A stretch of DNA of 64,000 nucleotides from Agrobacterium tumefaciens (GTDB lineage: Bacteria; Pseudomonadota; Alphaproteobacteria; Rhizobiales; Rhizobiaceae), in assembly GCF_009649785.1 (NCBI RefSeq), contig NZ_WJOK01000008.1, forward strand, positions 124,001-188,000, in the 5' to 3' direction. Under the pieces are notes generated by a model. It was not told where the DNA came from. It saw only the letters and a list, made by a program, of their open reading frames with translations, and did no database searches. The position numbers and the translations under genes were made by a program. This document shows, piece after piece, positions 26,305 to 35,374 of this stretch (positions are counted from its first letter, which is position 1; each line of letters opens with the position of its first letter).

Positions 26305-28749
26305 TCAATAAAGACCGCCGCCACCGCCGGTGATGGCCTGCTGGGCCTGTGGCGAGGTCTTCAGAATATCCTCCTGCGACATGCCTTCCGCGCCGATCAC
26401 CGAGAAGGTATCGGCCGGGCCGGTGCCCGGCTTGAAGGCTTCCATGATCGTATCAGGTTCGCCTTCCGAAGCGGCCATGCCGGTCTTGCGGTTGACGGCG
26501 ATGAACTTCATGCCTTCAGGCACGATGAACTTGCTCGGTTCAAGGTGCTTGGCCGCATCGGCGATGAACTCGCCGAAGATCGGTGCCGACAGCGAACCAC
26601 CGGTGCCGCCGCGCCCAAGCGGTGCGGGCGAATCGAAGCCGATATAAAGACCGGCAACCATGTCCGGCGTGTAACCGACGAACCAGGCGTCCTTTTCATC
26701 GTTGGTGGTGCCCGTCTTGCCAGCAACCGGCAGATCGACCTTGATCTTGCCCGCCGCCGTGCCGCGCTGCACGACACCTTCAAGCATGGAGGTCGTCTGG
26801 TAAGCGGTCATCGGGTCGAGAACCTGCTCGCGGTTATCAACGATGACCGGCTCGTCCTGATTTTGCCAGCTGGTGGCGTTGCAGCCCTCGCAGGCACGCT
26901 CCTCATGCCGGAAGATCGTCTTGCCGTAACGGTCCTGGATGCGGTCGATCAGCGTCGGCTTGATCTGCTTGCCGCCATTGGCGATCACAGAATAGGCCGA
27001 GACCATGCGCATGATGGTTGTTTCACCCGAACCGAGCGACATTGCCAGAAGCGGCGGCATCTTGTCGTAGATGCCGAAGCGTTCGGCATATTCAGCGACC
27101 AGATTCATGCCCATGTCCTGCGCCAGACGCACTGTCATGAGGTTACGGGATTTTTCGATGCCGAGACGCAGGGTCGAAGGACCGGCGGAACCCCCGCCGT
27201 AATTCTGCGGCTTCCAGACCTGGCCGCCCGAAACAACCTCGATTGGCGCGTCGAGAATGACCGAGGCCGGGGTATAGCCGTTGTCGAGTGCAGCCGCATA
27301 GATGAACGGCTTGAAGGAGGAGCCGGGCTGGCGCATCGCCTGCGTGGCGCGGTTGAATTCCGATTGCGCATAGGAGAAGCCGCCGACCATGGCCAGAACG
27401 CGGCCAGTGTGCGGATCCATCACCATCATGCCGCCCTGCACCTTCGGGGGCTGGCGCAGACGATATTCGTTGCCGGAACCGGACAGCGGCTGTGCGTAAA
27501 CGACGTCACCAACAGCCAGAACGCCAACCGGCGACTTAGCCGTCGGCTTTTTGCCTGTGGCATCGCGATAGGCCCAACGCATGTTTTCAGCGGAGATATG
27601 GCCGCGTGTGCGCTTGTCGCCATCCTCGGCATCGGGATCGACCTGCACGCCAATATCGATGCCATCGGCAGCAACGGCGAGGACAACTGCGATCTTCCAT
27701 TCGGGAACGTCGCGAAGGCCCTTTACCTTGGCGAGCGCCGCAGTCCAGTCACCGGTTGTCTCGATCTTTTCGACGGGTCCACGGAAACCGCGACGCTCGT
27801 CATATTGCACCAGACCGTCCTGAAGCGCCTTGCGCGCCTCCATCTGGATCTGCGGATCGAAAGAGGTGCGAACCGAAAGGCCGCCTTCAAGAAGCGCCTG
27901 CTCGCCGTATTTCTCGACGATCTGGCGGCGGACTTCCTCGGCGAAATAGTCAGACGCGAAGATATGCGCGCCGCCACGGCGCAGATTGACGCCAAGCGGC
28001 TGCTTCTTTGCGTCCTCGGCATCGCCGACCGTGATGTAGCCGTTCTCGGCCATGCGGTCGATCACCCAGTTGCGGCGTTCCAGCGCAGCCTTCTCGCGGC
28101 GGATCGGATGGTAGTTGGCCGGGCCCTTCGGCAGCGATGCGAGATAGGCGGTTTCCGCAATCGTCAGTTCCGTGACCGATTTGTTGAAATAGGTGAGTGC
28201 CGCACCGGCGATACCGTAGGAATTCAGGCCGAAAAAAATCTCGTTGAGATAAAGCTCGAGGATCTTGTCCTTGGAATAGGTCTGCTCAATGCGGAAGGAC
28301 AGAAGCGCTTCCTTGAGCTTGCGGTCGAAGGTCTGGTCGTTGGTGAGCAGGAAGTTCTTTGCCACCTGCTGGGTGATTGTGGACGCGCCGACCGGACGAC
28401 GGCCGGAGCCGATATTCTGGAGGTTGACGAGAACGGCACGGCCGAGACCCCAGATGTCCACACCCGGATGGTTGTAGAAATTCTTGTCTTCCGCCGAAAG
28501 GAAAGCTGCCTTCACACGGTCCGGGATAGCCTGGATCGGCAGGAACAGGCGTTTTTCATGGGCGTATTCCGCCATTAGCGCGCCGTTGCCGGCGTGCACT
28601 CGGGTCGTCACCGGCGGCTCATAAGTGCTCAGAACTGCGTAATCCGGCAGGTCCTTCGTCACGCCGTGCAAATAAATCGCACCGGCGGCGGCGGCGCACA
28701 GGAAGAGCACGCTGGCCAAGCCGAAAAAATATCCAATCAGTCTGATCAT
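26305..28749 (-). CDS. mrcA: Penicillin-binding protein 1A, bifunctional peptidoglycan synthase
   Basis: 814 residues. One N-terminal transmembrane helix anchors it in the inner membrane. The glycosyltransferase domain has AEDKNFYNHPGVD with the catalytic Glu, GASTITQQVAKN and ELYLNEIFFG. The transpeptidase domain has SxxK in PGSSFKPFIYA (near residue 475), SxN, and KTG in GKTGTTNDEKDAW (near residue 678), as in class A enzymes. In A. tumefaciens PBP1a is the main, essential polar-growth synthase. It is downstream of amiC with a 326-bp gap and probably has its own promoter. The GPR gene is about 5 kb away. Confidence 0.95.
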   Translation of the reverse strand: MIRLIGYFFGLASVLFLCAAAAGAIYLHGVTKDLPDYAVLSTYEPPVTTRVHAGNGALMAEYAHEKRLFLPIQAIPDRVKAAFLSAEDKNFYNHPGVDIWGLGRAVLVNLQNIGSGRRPVGASTITQQVAKNFLLTNDQTFDRKLKEALLSFRIEQTYSKDKILELYLNEIFFGLNSYGIAGAALTYFNKSVTELTIAETAYLASLPKGPANYHPIRREKAALERRNWVIDRMAENGYITVGDAEDAKKQPLGVNLRRGGAHIFASDYFAEEVRRQIVEKYGEQALLEGGLSVRTSFDPQIQMEARKALQDGLVQYDERRGFRGPVEKIETTGDWTAALAKVKGLRDVPEWKIAVVLAVAADGIDIGVQVDPDAEDGDKRTRGHISAENMRWAYRDATGKKPTAKSPVGVLAVGDVVYAQPLSGSGNEYRLRQPPKVQGGMMVMDPHTGRVLAMVGGFSYAQSEFNRATQAMRQPGSSFKPFIYAAALDNGYTPASVILDAPIEVVSGGQVWKPQNYGGGSAGPSTLRLGIEKSRNLMTVRLAQDMGMNLVAEYAERFGIYDKMPPLLAMSLGSGETTIMRMVSAYSVIANGGKQIKPTLIDRIQDRYGKTIFRHEERACEGCNATSWQNQDEPVIVDNREQVLDPMTAYQTTSMLEGVVQRGTAAGKIKVDLPVAGKTGTTNDEKDAWFVGYTPDMVAGLYIGFDSPAPLGRGGTGGSLSAPIFGEFIADAAKHLEPSKFIVPEGMKFIAVNRKTGMAASEGEPDTIMEAFKPGTGPADTFSVIGAEGMSQEDILKTSPQAQQAITGGGGGLY

Positions 28750-29075
28750 ACCAAGCTACCGATAATTCGAATCGTAACCATCAACGCCCGATGATACGGG
28801 CGCATCCTTGCATATCGCGTGCCGTTTTGCACACCATACCTTCGATGACAAGCCGGAACGACAGCATTCGCTGATATGTTACCGGGCCGACTGCCGCAAT
28901 TGCGGTTCCAGCCGCAATGGCGGATCACCACAGAATCCGCTTCCGCAATAACGCGGCGAATGTGAGTAAAATAGGGCTTCGCCAACGTAATCGTCCGCAA
29001 GGCCCAAGAATTGAACAGCTTTTCGGCAGCAAGGGGCACGGCGACAACGGGGGCGCCGCTCGCCCGCCCGGCCCT
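28750..29075. promoter_or_regulatory. PBP1a leader region with small hairpins
   Basis: 326 bp between amiC and the PBP1a gene, both leftward. It holds CGCCCG (28785-28790) / CGGGCG (28797-28802), a hairpin 36 nt before the PBP1a start, and a 12-bp palindrome CCGCAATTGCGG near 28893-28904. A GC-rich stretch at about 29046-29075 may end the amiC transcript. I see no gene. Confidence 0.4.
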
Positions 29076-30377
29076 TTAGCCGCCGTTCGCCATGGCCTTG
29101 GTGCGGTATCGTCCGACCGCAGTTGCAAGCGTATCGGCGACCTTCTTGCGCCATTCCGCATCAAGAAGGAGTTTTTCATCTTCCGGATTGGAGAGAAAGC
29201 CGAGTTCCAGCAACACCGATGGCACGTCATGGGCGCGCAGCACCATGAAACCGGCATAACGATGCGGATTGTTGATGAGGCCGACCTGTCCCTCGAAGGA
29301 CGACACGATATTTTCTGCCAGCGTCACAGAGAAGGCCTGTGTTTCGCGCCGGGTGAAATCGAGAAGGATATCGGCCACCTCAGGCGGCTCGCTGGAGGCT
29401 GCCACACCGGCAATCTGGTCGGACTTGTTTTCGCGCTCGGCCAGCTCCTGCGCCCTGCGGTCTGAGGCGCGGTCTGACAATGTATAGACGGTCGCGCCCC
29501 GGATGCCCTTCTGCTTCAGTGTATCGGCGTGCAATGAAATAAACAGGTTGGCATTGTTCTGCCGGGCGATCGTCACCCGCTCGGACAAAGCGAGAAACGT
29601 GTCGGAATCACGCGTCAGGAACGCCTTGATGCCGGGCTCCCGGTTCATCCGCTCCACAAGTTCCTTGGCAAAGGTCAGCGTGATGACCTTTTCCTCCGTG
29701 CCGGTTACGCCGCCGGAAGCGCCGGCATCGATGCCCCCATGGCCGGCATCAACAGCGATGACGAAATCCGTCTGCCGCGATGTCTTGTCGTCAGGTGTGA
29801 TCGCCGCTGTCGAGACCGGCGCCGGCGCGCGCCATTGCTGCTCTTTCACCAGTTCGGCGAATTTGGCTTTGGTGGTGATCTCCGCATCCAGGACGAAACG
29901 GAACGATGTGCCGTCCTCGCTCTTCTTGGTTTCGGCAACCGCCACCTGAACCGGTTTTTTTGCCGTCAGCACGATGCGGGCGCTGTCTTGCCCCATGCTA
30001 CCGAAGCGAATGTCCGAGAAAAGGCCGGTTGGCGCCAGAGCCGATGCGGGGAACGCAAAATTCACCGCCGGAAAGTCCACGACGATGCGGGCGGGCGAAT
30101 CGAGATAGTGAATGTCGAATTCCGGCTCCTCGGCAAAATCGAGAACGATGCGCGTACGCGCCTCGTCGCCGATGATGCGTGCCTGATTGGCGATGAGCGG
30201 CTCCACGGCGAAGGCCTGTGGAACGCAGGAGACGAATGCGGCGACCGAAAAGACAACCGGCAAGACAAGGGCACCCGCAAGCCGCGCGATTCGCGCGCCA
30301 AGCGGCACTGCCCCATCGAATATCGCTGCGCTGCGCGTGAAATTCATGGTCTTCAAGAAATTCCGTATTTCAGTCAT
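29076..30377 (-). CDS. amiC: N-acetylmuramoyl-L-alanine amidase AmiC type (AMIN + Amidase_3)
   Basis: 433 residues. It cleaves the amide between MurNAc and the peptide stem, mainly at septation. A basic N-terminus and hydrophobic segment (about 28-57, ending SCVPQAFAVEP) form an export signal. The AMIN targeting domain spans about 60-165. The zinc amidase domain spans about 200-425, with ligands in VDAGHGGID, the Glu of TGTEEKV, and ISLHADT, and the catalytic Glu in LLELGFLSN. The ATG at 30377 has no clear ribosome site; the ATG at 30347 is possible. It lies upstream of the PBP1a gene. Confidence 0.92.
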   Translation of the reverse strand: MTEIRNFLKTMNFTRSAAIFDGAVPLGARIARLAGALVLPVVFSVAAFVSCVPQAFAVEPLIANQARIIGDEARTRIVLDFAEEPEFDIHYLDSPARIVVDFPAVNFAFPASALAPTGLFSDIRFGSMGQDSARIVLTAKKPVQVAVAETKKSEDGTSFRFVLDAEITTKAKFAELVKEQQWRAPAPVSTAAITPDDKTSRQTDFVIAVDAGHGGIDAGASGGVTGTEEKVITLTFAKELVERMNREPGIKAFLTRDSDTFLALSERVTIARQNNANLFISLHADTLKQKGIRGATVYTLSDRASDRRAQELAERENKSDQIAGVAASSEPPEVADILLDFTRRETQAFSVTLAENIVSSFEGQVGLINNPHRYAGFMVLRAHDVPSVLLELGFLSNPEDEKLLLDAEWRKKVADTLATAVGRYRTKAMANGG

Positions 30378-30992
30378 TTTTCATAAATGGTGCGGCAAAG
30401 TGCCGGGAACGTCGTAATTTCGGCCACGCCGGACGCGTGTTTGTGCGTTTGCGCCCCACAATCGCAGGCGTTGGTGAACCAATTGTTAACCCGGAAATTC
30501 CACCAACAATATGGCATATTTAGCCAGCCTATTGCTATTATGACAGAGAAAACATACAACAAGGATGAGGGTTAAAAGTGTTGACGGGATAGATGCCCGC
30601 CGGCTGCCAATCGAAAAAGACGCTGGCGCTGCAAAACGGGCAATCATCTGCCGTCGTTACATTTATCCTGAAACTGGATCAATTCCGGCCGTGGTCGGAG
30701 ACCTACCCGGTGGCAATGCCACCGCTGCTCTGAGGAGAGCAAATTCATCGGACCCCAAGGGGTCTATATATTATTGTCGTTCCGCCTGGCCAATGATGTC
30801 GCAGCAGTTTTCATATGAACCGGATACCAGGAGCAGGCCAAGCGCCTCGCCGTCGGTCCGGATGCTGCCAGTTTACAGAGGCCCGGCTGGAGACTTCATT
30901 TCCGGCACATCCTTGCACTCATATGAAAGGCTCGTCCGTGTGGCGGGCCTGTTCTCGTATAAAACAAGGCTGCGCCGAGGAGCACAGCTTAC
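30378..30992 (+). promoter_or_regulatory. Long rne leader and amiC-rne divergent region
   Basis: 615 bp without a credible gene. Three perfect hairpins lie in a row: CGGTGGC/GCCACCG (30708-30724), GCTCT/AGAGC (30727-30740) and GACCCC/GGGGTC (30751-30764). CTATATATTATTG follows directly and could be a -10 region. In E. coli the long rne leader has hairpins through which RNase E controls its own mRNA; this arrangement suggests the same. GAGGAG precedes the rne ATG by 10 nt. Confidence 0.5.
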
Positions 30993-33950
30993 ATGGCAGA
31001 CAAAATGCTTATCGACGCCTCCCACGAAGAGGAGACACGCGTAGTCGTTGTCCGTGGGAACCGGATCGAGGAATTCGACTTCGAATCGGAGCACAAGAAA
31101 CAGATCCGCGGCAATATCTACCTTGCCAAGGTCACGAGGGTTGAGCCCTCCCTTCAGGCGGCGTTCGTCGATTACGGTGGAAATCGCCACGGGTTTCTCG
31201 CTTTTGCGGAAATCCACCCTGACTATTACCAGATCCCGCTCGCCGACCGTCAGGCGCTCCTCAAGGCGGAAGCCGAGGATCATCGCCGCAGCGACGACTT
31301 TGAATCGGCTGACGCCCCCGAGCCCGGCGCACCGGCTGTCGATCTATCGCAGGCGGACCAGCCGGATGTCGGCATCGTTGCCGTCAGCGAGACGACTGAC
31401 GCCGTGGTCGTGGACGAAACCGTTGCCGCTGCCGCTGCCGAAGAGGTATCCGAAGACGTGACTGCTGTGGCCGTCGAGGCCGTTGCGGAAGAAGCACCGA
31501 AGAAGCGTACCCGCCGCCCCCGCGCCAAGAAGAAGGTCGCGGAAGAAGAAGCCGTTTCCGACACTACTGCTGAGGCCTCTTCCGAAGAAGACGGCAGCAC
31601 GGGCGGCGAAATGGCTGCCATGGTCGATACAGATACGATTTCCGAGGAAGTCGAGGGTCTTCGCCGTGGCAATGACGATGATGACGACGACGATGATGAC
31701 GATCATCACGAAAAGGAAGTGATCGAATCCGTCGGCGCCGAAGACGCCATGGAAGAGGTTCCCGATCGCGTTGCCCGCAAGCCGCGCAAGCAGTATCGCA
31801 TTCAGGAAGTCATCAAGCGCCGCCAGATCCTTCTCGTGCAGGTTGCCAAGGAAGAACGCGGCAATAAGGGTGCCGCACTCACCACCTATCTGTCGCTTGC
31901 CGGCCGTTATTCCGTGCTGATGCCGAATACCGCACGCGGCGGTGGCATTTCCCGCAAGATCACCCAGCCGACCGACCGCAAGCGCCTGAAGGAAATCGCG
32001 CGCGATCTGGAAGTTCCGCAGGGCATGGGCGTCATTCTGCGTACCGCAGGCGCCAACCGCACCCGCGTCGAGATCAAGCGCGACTTCGAATATCTGATGC
32101 GCCTGTGGGAAAACGTCCGCACGCTGACGCTGAACTCCACGGCCCCCTGCCTCGTTTACGAGGAAGGCTCCCTCATCAAGCGTTCGATCCGCGATCTCTA
32201 CAACAAGGATATCAGCGAGATCATCGTTTCGGGCGAAGAAGGCTACCGTGAAGCAAAAGACTTCATGAAGATGCTGATGCCGAGCCATGCCAAGGTGGTT
32301 CAGCCTTACCGCGACATCCACCCGATCTTCTCGCGCTCGGGCATCGAAGCCCAGCTCGACCGCATGCTGCAGCCGCAGGTTACGCTGAAATCGGGCGGTT
32401 ACCTCATCATCAACCAGACGGAAGCTCTGGTTGCCATCGACGTGAACTCCGGTCGTTCGACCCGCGAGCATTCCATTGAAGAAACGGCGCTGACGACCAA
32501 TCTGGAAGCGGCGGAAGAAGTGGCTCGCCAGCTGCGTCTTCGCGACCTTGCCGGTCTTGTTGTCATCGACTTCATCGACATGGAAGAAAAGCGCAACAAC
32601 CGCTCCGTCGAGAAGAAGCTCAAGGACTGCCTGAAAAACGACCGGGCGCGCATCCAGGTCGGCCGTATCTCGCATTTCGGTCTTCTGGAAATGTCGCGCC
32701 AGCGCATCCGCGCTTCGGTGCTGGAATCGACCACGCAGGTCTGCCAGCATTGCGGCGGCACGGGTCACGTTCGCTCGGAATCCTCCATCGCGCTGCACGT
32801 GCTGCGCGGCGTTGAGGAATATCTGCTGCGCAACACGACCCACAATATCACCGTGCGCTGCACGCCGGAAACGGCTCTCTATCTGCTCAACCACAAGCGC
32901 GGCACGATTGTCGATTATGAAGGCCGCTTCGGTGTGGCGATCATCATTGCGGCCGATGCCGGCGTCGGCGCGCAGCATTTCGCCATCGATCGTGGTGAAG
33001 CGGTTGAAAATCCGGTGAAGATCGAAAGCCTTATCCAGATGCTCCCGAGCTTCGTGGAAGAGGAAGACGATTTCGTTGTTGAGGTGGAAGAGGACGAAGA
33101 AGAGGAAGAAATCGTCAAGGCGCAGGCTAGCGAGCCGCGCCAGCAACAGCAGCAGGGCGACAATGGTGAAGACGGCAAGCGCAAGCGCAAGCGTCGTCGT
33201 CGCCGTCGTGGCAAGGGCGGACAGAACGACCAGAACGGTGCAGTTGATGCGCAGGCTGGCGATGACACCGGCGCTGATGATGCGGACGACGAAGATGGCG
33301 TCGAAACCGATGAAGCCGCAGACGACGCTGATGAAAACGGTGTGAACGAAGCTGCAAGCTCTGATGAAGAGGGTAAGCGCAAGCGTCGCCGTCGTGGCAA
33401 GCGTGGCGGCCGTCGCAACCGTGCTGAAGACGAGGCTCTCGATGCCGCAGGCACTGAGTCCGGCGAAGAAGGCGAAACGGAAGGCGAAAGCGAAGAGGTT
33501 TCCGCCGCAGCATCCGTAACCGAAGAGCCTACCGCTGCCGAAGTGGTGGAAGGTGTGGTTGCCGACGTCGTGGAAGCGGAAGCCCCGAAGAAACCGCGCC
33601 GCACCCGCAAGGCGAAGGCCAAGAACGAAGACGTACCGCCGGCTGAAGCGGCACCGCAGGCTGAAGTCGCAGCCAAAACCGTTGAAACGGTCGAGCCGGT
33701 GATCGTCGAGCCCGCAGTCGTTGTGGAAACCGTCGTCGATGTCGCCCTCGACGAAGTGGGTGAAGCCTCGGCCGATCTGGGTTCGGAAGCGGTAGCACCG
33801 GCGACGGAAGAAAAGGTTCGCGCGAACCGGGGCAGCAATGTTTCGAGTTCGGAGCCGGTCGTGACCTCGTCGGGCACGCCCGCCAACCCTGACGGCGACG
33901 AGCCGAAGCCGCGCAAGGGCGGCTGGTGGCAGCGCAAAGGCTTCTTTTGA
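30993..33950 (+). CDS. rne: Ribonuclease E (RNase E/G family), degradosome scaffold
   Basis: 985 residues. The endonuclease processes rRNA and tRNA and starts mRNA decay. The S1 domain begins near residue 35 (IYLAKVTRVEPSLQAAFVDYG) and is split by an acidic insertion of about 170 residues containing a run of about ten Asp (GAY codons, about 31674-31703). The catalytic core has VAIDVNSGRST, DLAGLVVIDFIDME and the Zn-link motif CQHCGGTGH. The C-terminal 280 residues are disordered, alternating acidic and Arg/Lys-rich (KRKRRRRRRGK) patches that fit RNA and partner binding. The final GGWWQRKGFF resembles the Caulobacter GWW motif that binds PNPase. Confidence 0.95.
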   Translation: MADKMLIDASHEEETRVVVVRGNRIEEFDFESEHKKQIRGNIYLAKVTRVEPSLQAAFVDYGGNRHGFLAFAEIHPDYYQIPLADRQALLKAEAEDHRRSDDFESADAPEPGAPAVDLSQADQPDVGIVAVSETTDAVVVDETVAAAAAEEVSEDVTAVAVEAVAEEAPKKRTRRPRAKKKVAEEEAVSDTTAEASSEEDGSTGGEMAAMVDTDTISEEVEGLRRGNDDDDDDDDDDHHEKEVIESVGAEDAMEEVPDRVARKPRKQYRIQEVIKRRQILLVQVAKEERGNKGAALTTYLSLAGRYSVLMPNTARGGGISRKITQPTDRKRLKEIARDLEVPQGMGVILRTAGANRTRVEIKRDFEYLMRLWENVRTLTLNSTAPCLVYEEGSLIKRSIRDLYNKDISEIIVSGEEGYREAKDFMKMLMPSHAKVVQPYRDIHPIFSRSGIEAQLDRMLQPQVTLKSGGYLIINQTEALVAIDVNSGRSTREHSIEETALTTNLEAAEEVARQLRLRDLAGLVVIDFIDMEEKRNNRSVEKKLKDCLKNDRARIQVGRISHFGLLEMSRQRIRASVLESTTQVCQHCGGTGHVRSESSIALHVLRGVEEYLLRNTTHNITVRCTPETALYLLNHKRGTIVDYEGRFGVAIIIAADAGVGAQHFAIDRGEAVENPVKIESLIQMLPSFVEEEDDFVVEVEEDEEEEEIVKAQASEPRQQQQQGDNGEDGKRKRKRRRRRRGKGGQNDQNGAVDAQAGDDTGADDADDEDGVETDEAADDADENGVNEAASSDEEGKRKRRRRGKRGGRRNRAEDEALDAAGTESGEEGETEGESEEVSAAASVTEEPTAAEVVEGVVADVVEAEAPKKPRRTRKAKAKNEDVPPAEAAPQAEVAAKTVETVEPVIVEPAVVVETVVDVALDEVGEASADLGSEAVAPATEEKVRANRGSNVSSSEPVVTSSGTPANPDGDEPKPRKGGWWQRKGFF

Positions 33951-33970
33951 TAGAAGACACTGAAACAAAA

Positions 33971-34000
33971 AACGCCCGCAACCATGTTGCGGGCGTTTTG
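33971..34000 (+). terminator. Intrinsic terminator after rne
   Basis: AACGCCCGCAA (33971-33981) pairs with TTGCGGGCGTT (33987-33997), followed by TT. It begins 21 bp after the rne stop. Confidence 0.88.
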
Positions 34001-34156
34001 CCTTGTTGGCGGATGTTAGGTTTATCTCATGCCGTAATCGATCCGGCATCCAGCCACGGCGCGTCTGCGCCGTGAAAGAAATATCTCGCGATCAAGGATT
34101 TGACCGCGTTGGCAAAGGACCAAGTCCGGGGTGACGGAAGCCCGATATGCCAATCG

Positions 34157-34861
34157 TCAAACAGACCGTGTCAGACCACCATCGACGCGGATGTTCTGGC
34201 CAGTGATGTAACCCGCACCTTCCGAGGCGAGGAAGGCAACGGTTGCGGCTATCTCCTCGCTCGTTCCGTAACGCTGCATCGGCACACCCTGGCGGCGCTC
34301 TTCCGTGGCTGGCAGGCTATCGATCCAACCGGGCAGAACATTGTTCATGCGCACATTGTCGGCCGCATAGGTATCGGAAAAAATCTTGGTGTAGGAAGCA
34401 AGGCCGGCGCGGAACACTGCAGAAGTCGGGAACATGCTGCTCGGCTCGAAAGCCCAGGCAGTCGAGATGTTGATGATCGACCCGGCTTTCTGTTTCACCA
34501 TGAATGGAGCCACAATCCGTGTCGGGCGGATGACGTTCATCAGGTAGACATCGAGACCCGTGTGCCATTGCTCATCGGTGATATCGAGGATGGAGGCGCG
34601 CGGGCCATGGCCTGCACTGTTCACGAGAACGTCGATACGGCCGAATTTTTCGAGCGTCAGCTCCACCAGTCGATTGAGATCGTCGTTGGACTGGTTGGAG
34701 CCGGTGACGCCGATGCCGCCCAGTTCCTTCGCCAGCGCCTCTCCCTTGCCGGAGGACGACAGGATCGCGAGCTTGTAACCATCAGCGCTTAGACGTTTCG
34801 CCACGGCCGCGCCCATGCCGCTGCCGCCTGCCGTCACAATCGCCACTTTTTCTGCCGACAT
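34157..34861 (-). CDS. Atypical short-chain dehydrogenase/reductase lacking the YxxxK pair
   Basis: 234 residues from the ATG at 34861 (GAGAG upstream; an ATG at 34882 is possible). It has the SDR Rossmann start VTAGGSGMGAAVA, the NSAG motif and a C-terminal GYITGQNIRVDGG like ketoreductases. Ser133 of the catalytic triad is present (INISTAW), but the Tyr and Lys positions 13 and 17 residues later are Thr146 and Phe150 (PTSAVFRAGL). It therefore may not work as a normal SDR, or may use another residue. Function is unknown. It is downstream of, and same strand as, the ABM gene, with a hairpin in between. Confidence 0.85.
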   Translation of the reverse strand: MSAEKVAIVTAGGSGMGAAVAKRLSADGYKLAILSSSGKGEALAKELGGIGVTGSNQSNDDLNRLVELTLEKFGRIDVLVNSAGHGPRASILDITDEQWHTGLDVYLMNVIRPTRIVAPFMVKQKAGSIINISTAWAFEPSSMFPTSAVFRAGLASYTKIFSDTYAADNVRMNNVLPGWIDSLPATEERRQGVPMQRYGTSEEIAATVAFLASEGAGYITGQNIRVDGGLTRSV

Positions 34862-34920
34862 CGTTCTTCTCTCCATGTCCAATCGGGCGGACCGCCGCGT
34901 GGCAGCCCTTCTCCATCCAT

Positions 34921-34946
34921 AACCCGCTCCTTCTATAGCGGGTTTT
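34921..34946. terminator. Hairpin between ABM and SDR genes
   Basis: AACCCGCT (34921-34928) pairs with AGCGGGTT (34937-34944), 8-nt loop. On the plus strand TT follows; on the minus strand the tail is weak. It probably ends or attenuates the ABM transcript before the SDR gene. Confidence 0.5.
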
Positions 34947-35008
34947 GGCAGCGAGTTCGAACCAGAAAGCCTTGGACCGGCTTGAAGAAAAACTGATCTG
35001 AAGGCCCG

Positions 35009-35374
35009 TCAACGCCGCACTTGATCATCCGCCGCATGGGCCTGTCTGCTGTCGATCGGGGCCTCCTCCCTCTCCTTCAAACCATAGTCCCGCATCACGG
35101 TGGCGATACGCAGGCGATAATTGCAAAAGACGCCGGACCGTCCCAGCGACTGTGCTGCGCGATGCGACGCGGTGTTGCGCCATGCCTTCACCGCCTCCTC
35201 ATCCCTGAAGAATGACAGCGAAAGCATCTTGTCGGGATTGCCGATGCTCTGAAAGCGTTCGACGGACAGGAAGCCGTCGATGGTTTCGAGCTCGGCGCGC
35301 AGGCTGGCGGCAATATCGAGATAATGCTGTTTTTCGCCCTCAGCCGGCCATACCTCGAATATGACGGCGATCAT
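35009..35374 (-). CDS. Antibiotic biosynthesis monooxygenase (ABM) domain protein
   Basis: 121 residues with the dimeric alpha/beta-barrel ABM look: MIAVIFEVWPAEGEKQHYL, DGFLSVERFQSI, MLSLSFFRDEEAVKAWR and HRAAQ. ABM proteins range from cofactor-free monooxygenases to haem-degrading or merely ligand-binding proteins, and nothing here fixes the reaction. Its ATG overlaps the stop of the NIPSNAP gene by 4 nt, so the two are coupled. The last 20 residues are charged and look nonconserved. Confidence 0.82.
   Translation of the reverse strand: MIAVIFEVWPAEGEKQHYLDIAASLRAELETIDGFLSVERFQSIGNPDKMLSLSFFRDEEAVKAWRNTASHRAAQSLGRSGVFCNYRLRIATVMRDYGLKEREEAPIDSRQAHAADDQVRR

Noticed and set aside
26545-28578. 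A 677-codon frame antisense to the PBP1a gene
   Set aside because: PBP1a motifs are complete on the other strand; the antisense frame resembles no protein.
30565-31044. A 159-codon frame in the rne leader and overlapping the rne start
   Set aside because: No spaced ribosome site, odd composition and overlap with rne in another frame; the region is better explained as a leader.
31344-34049. A 901-codon frame antisense to rne
   Set aside because: It is a shadow of the GC-rich coding strand with no domain, ribosome site or plausible composition (excess Phe/His/Arg).
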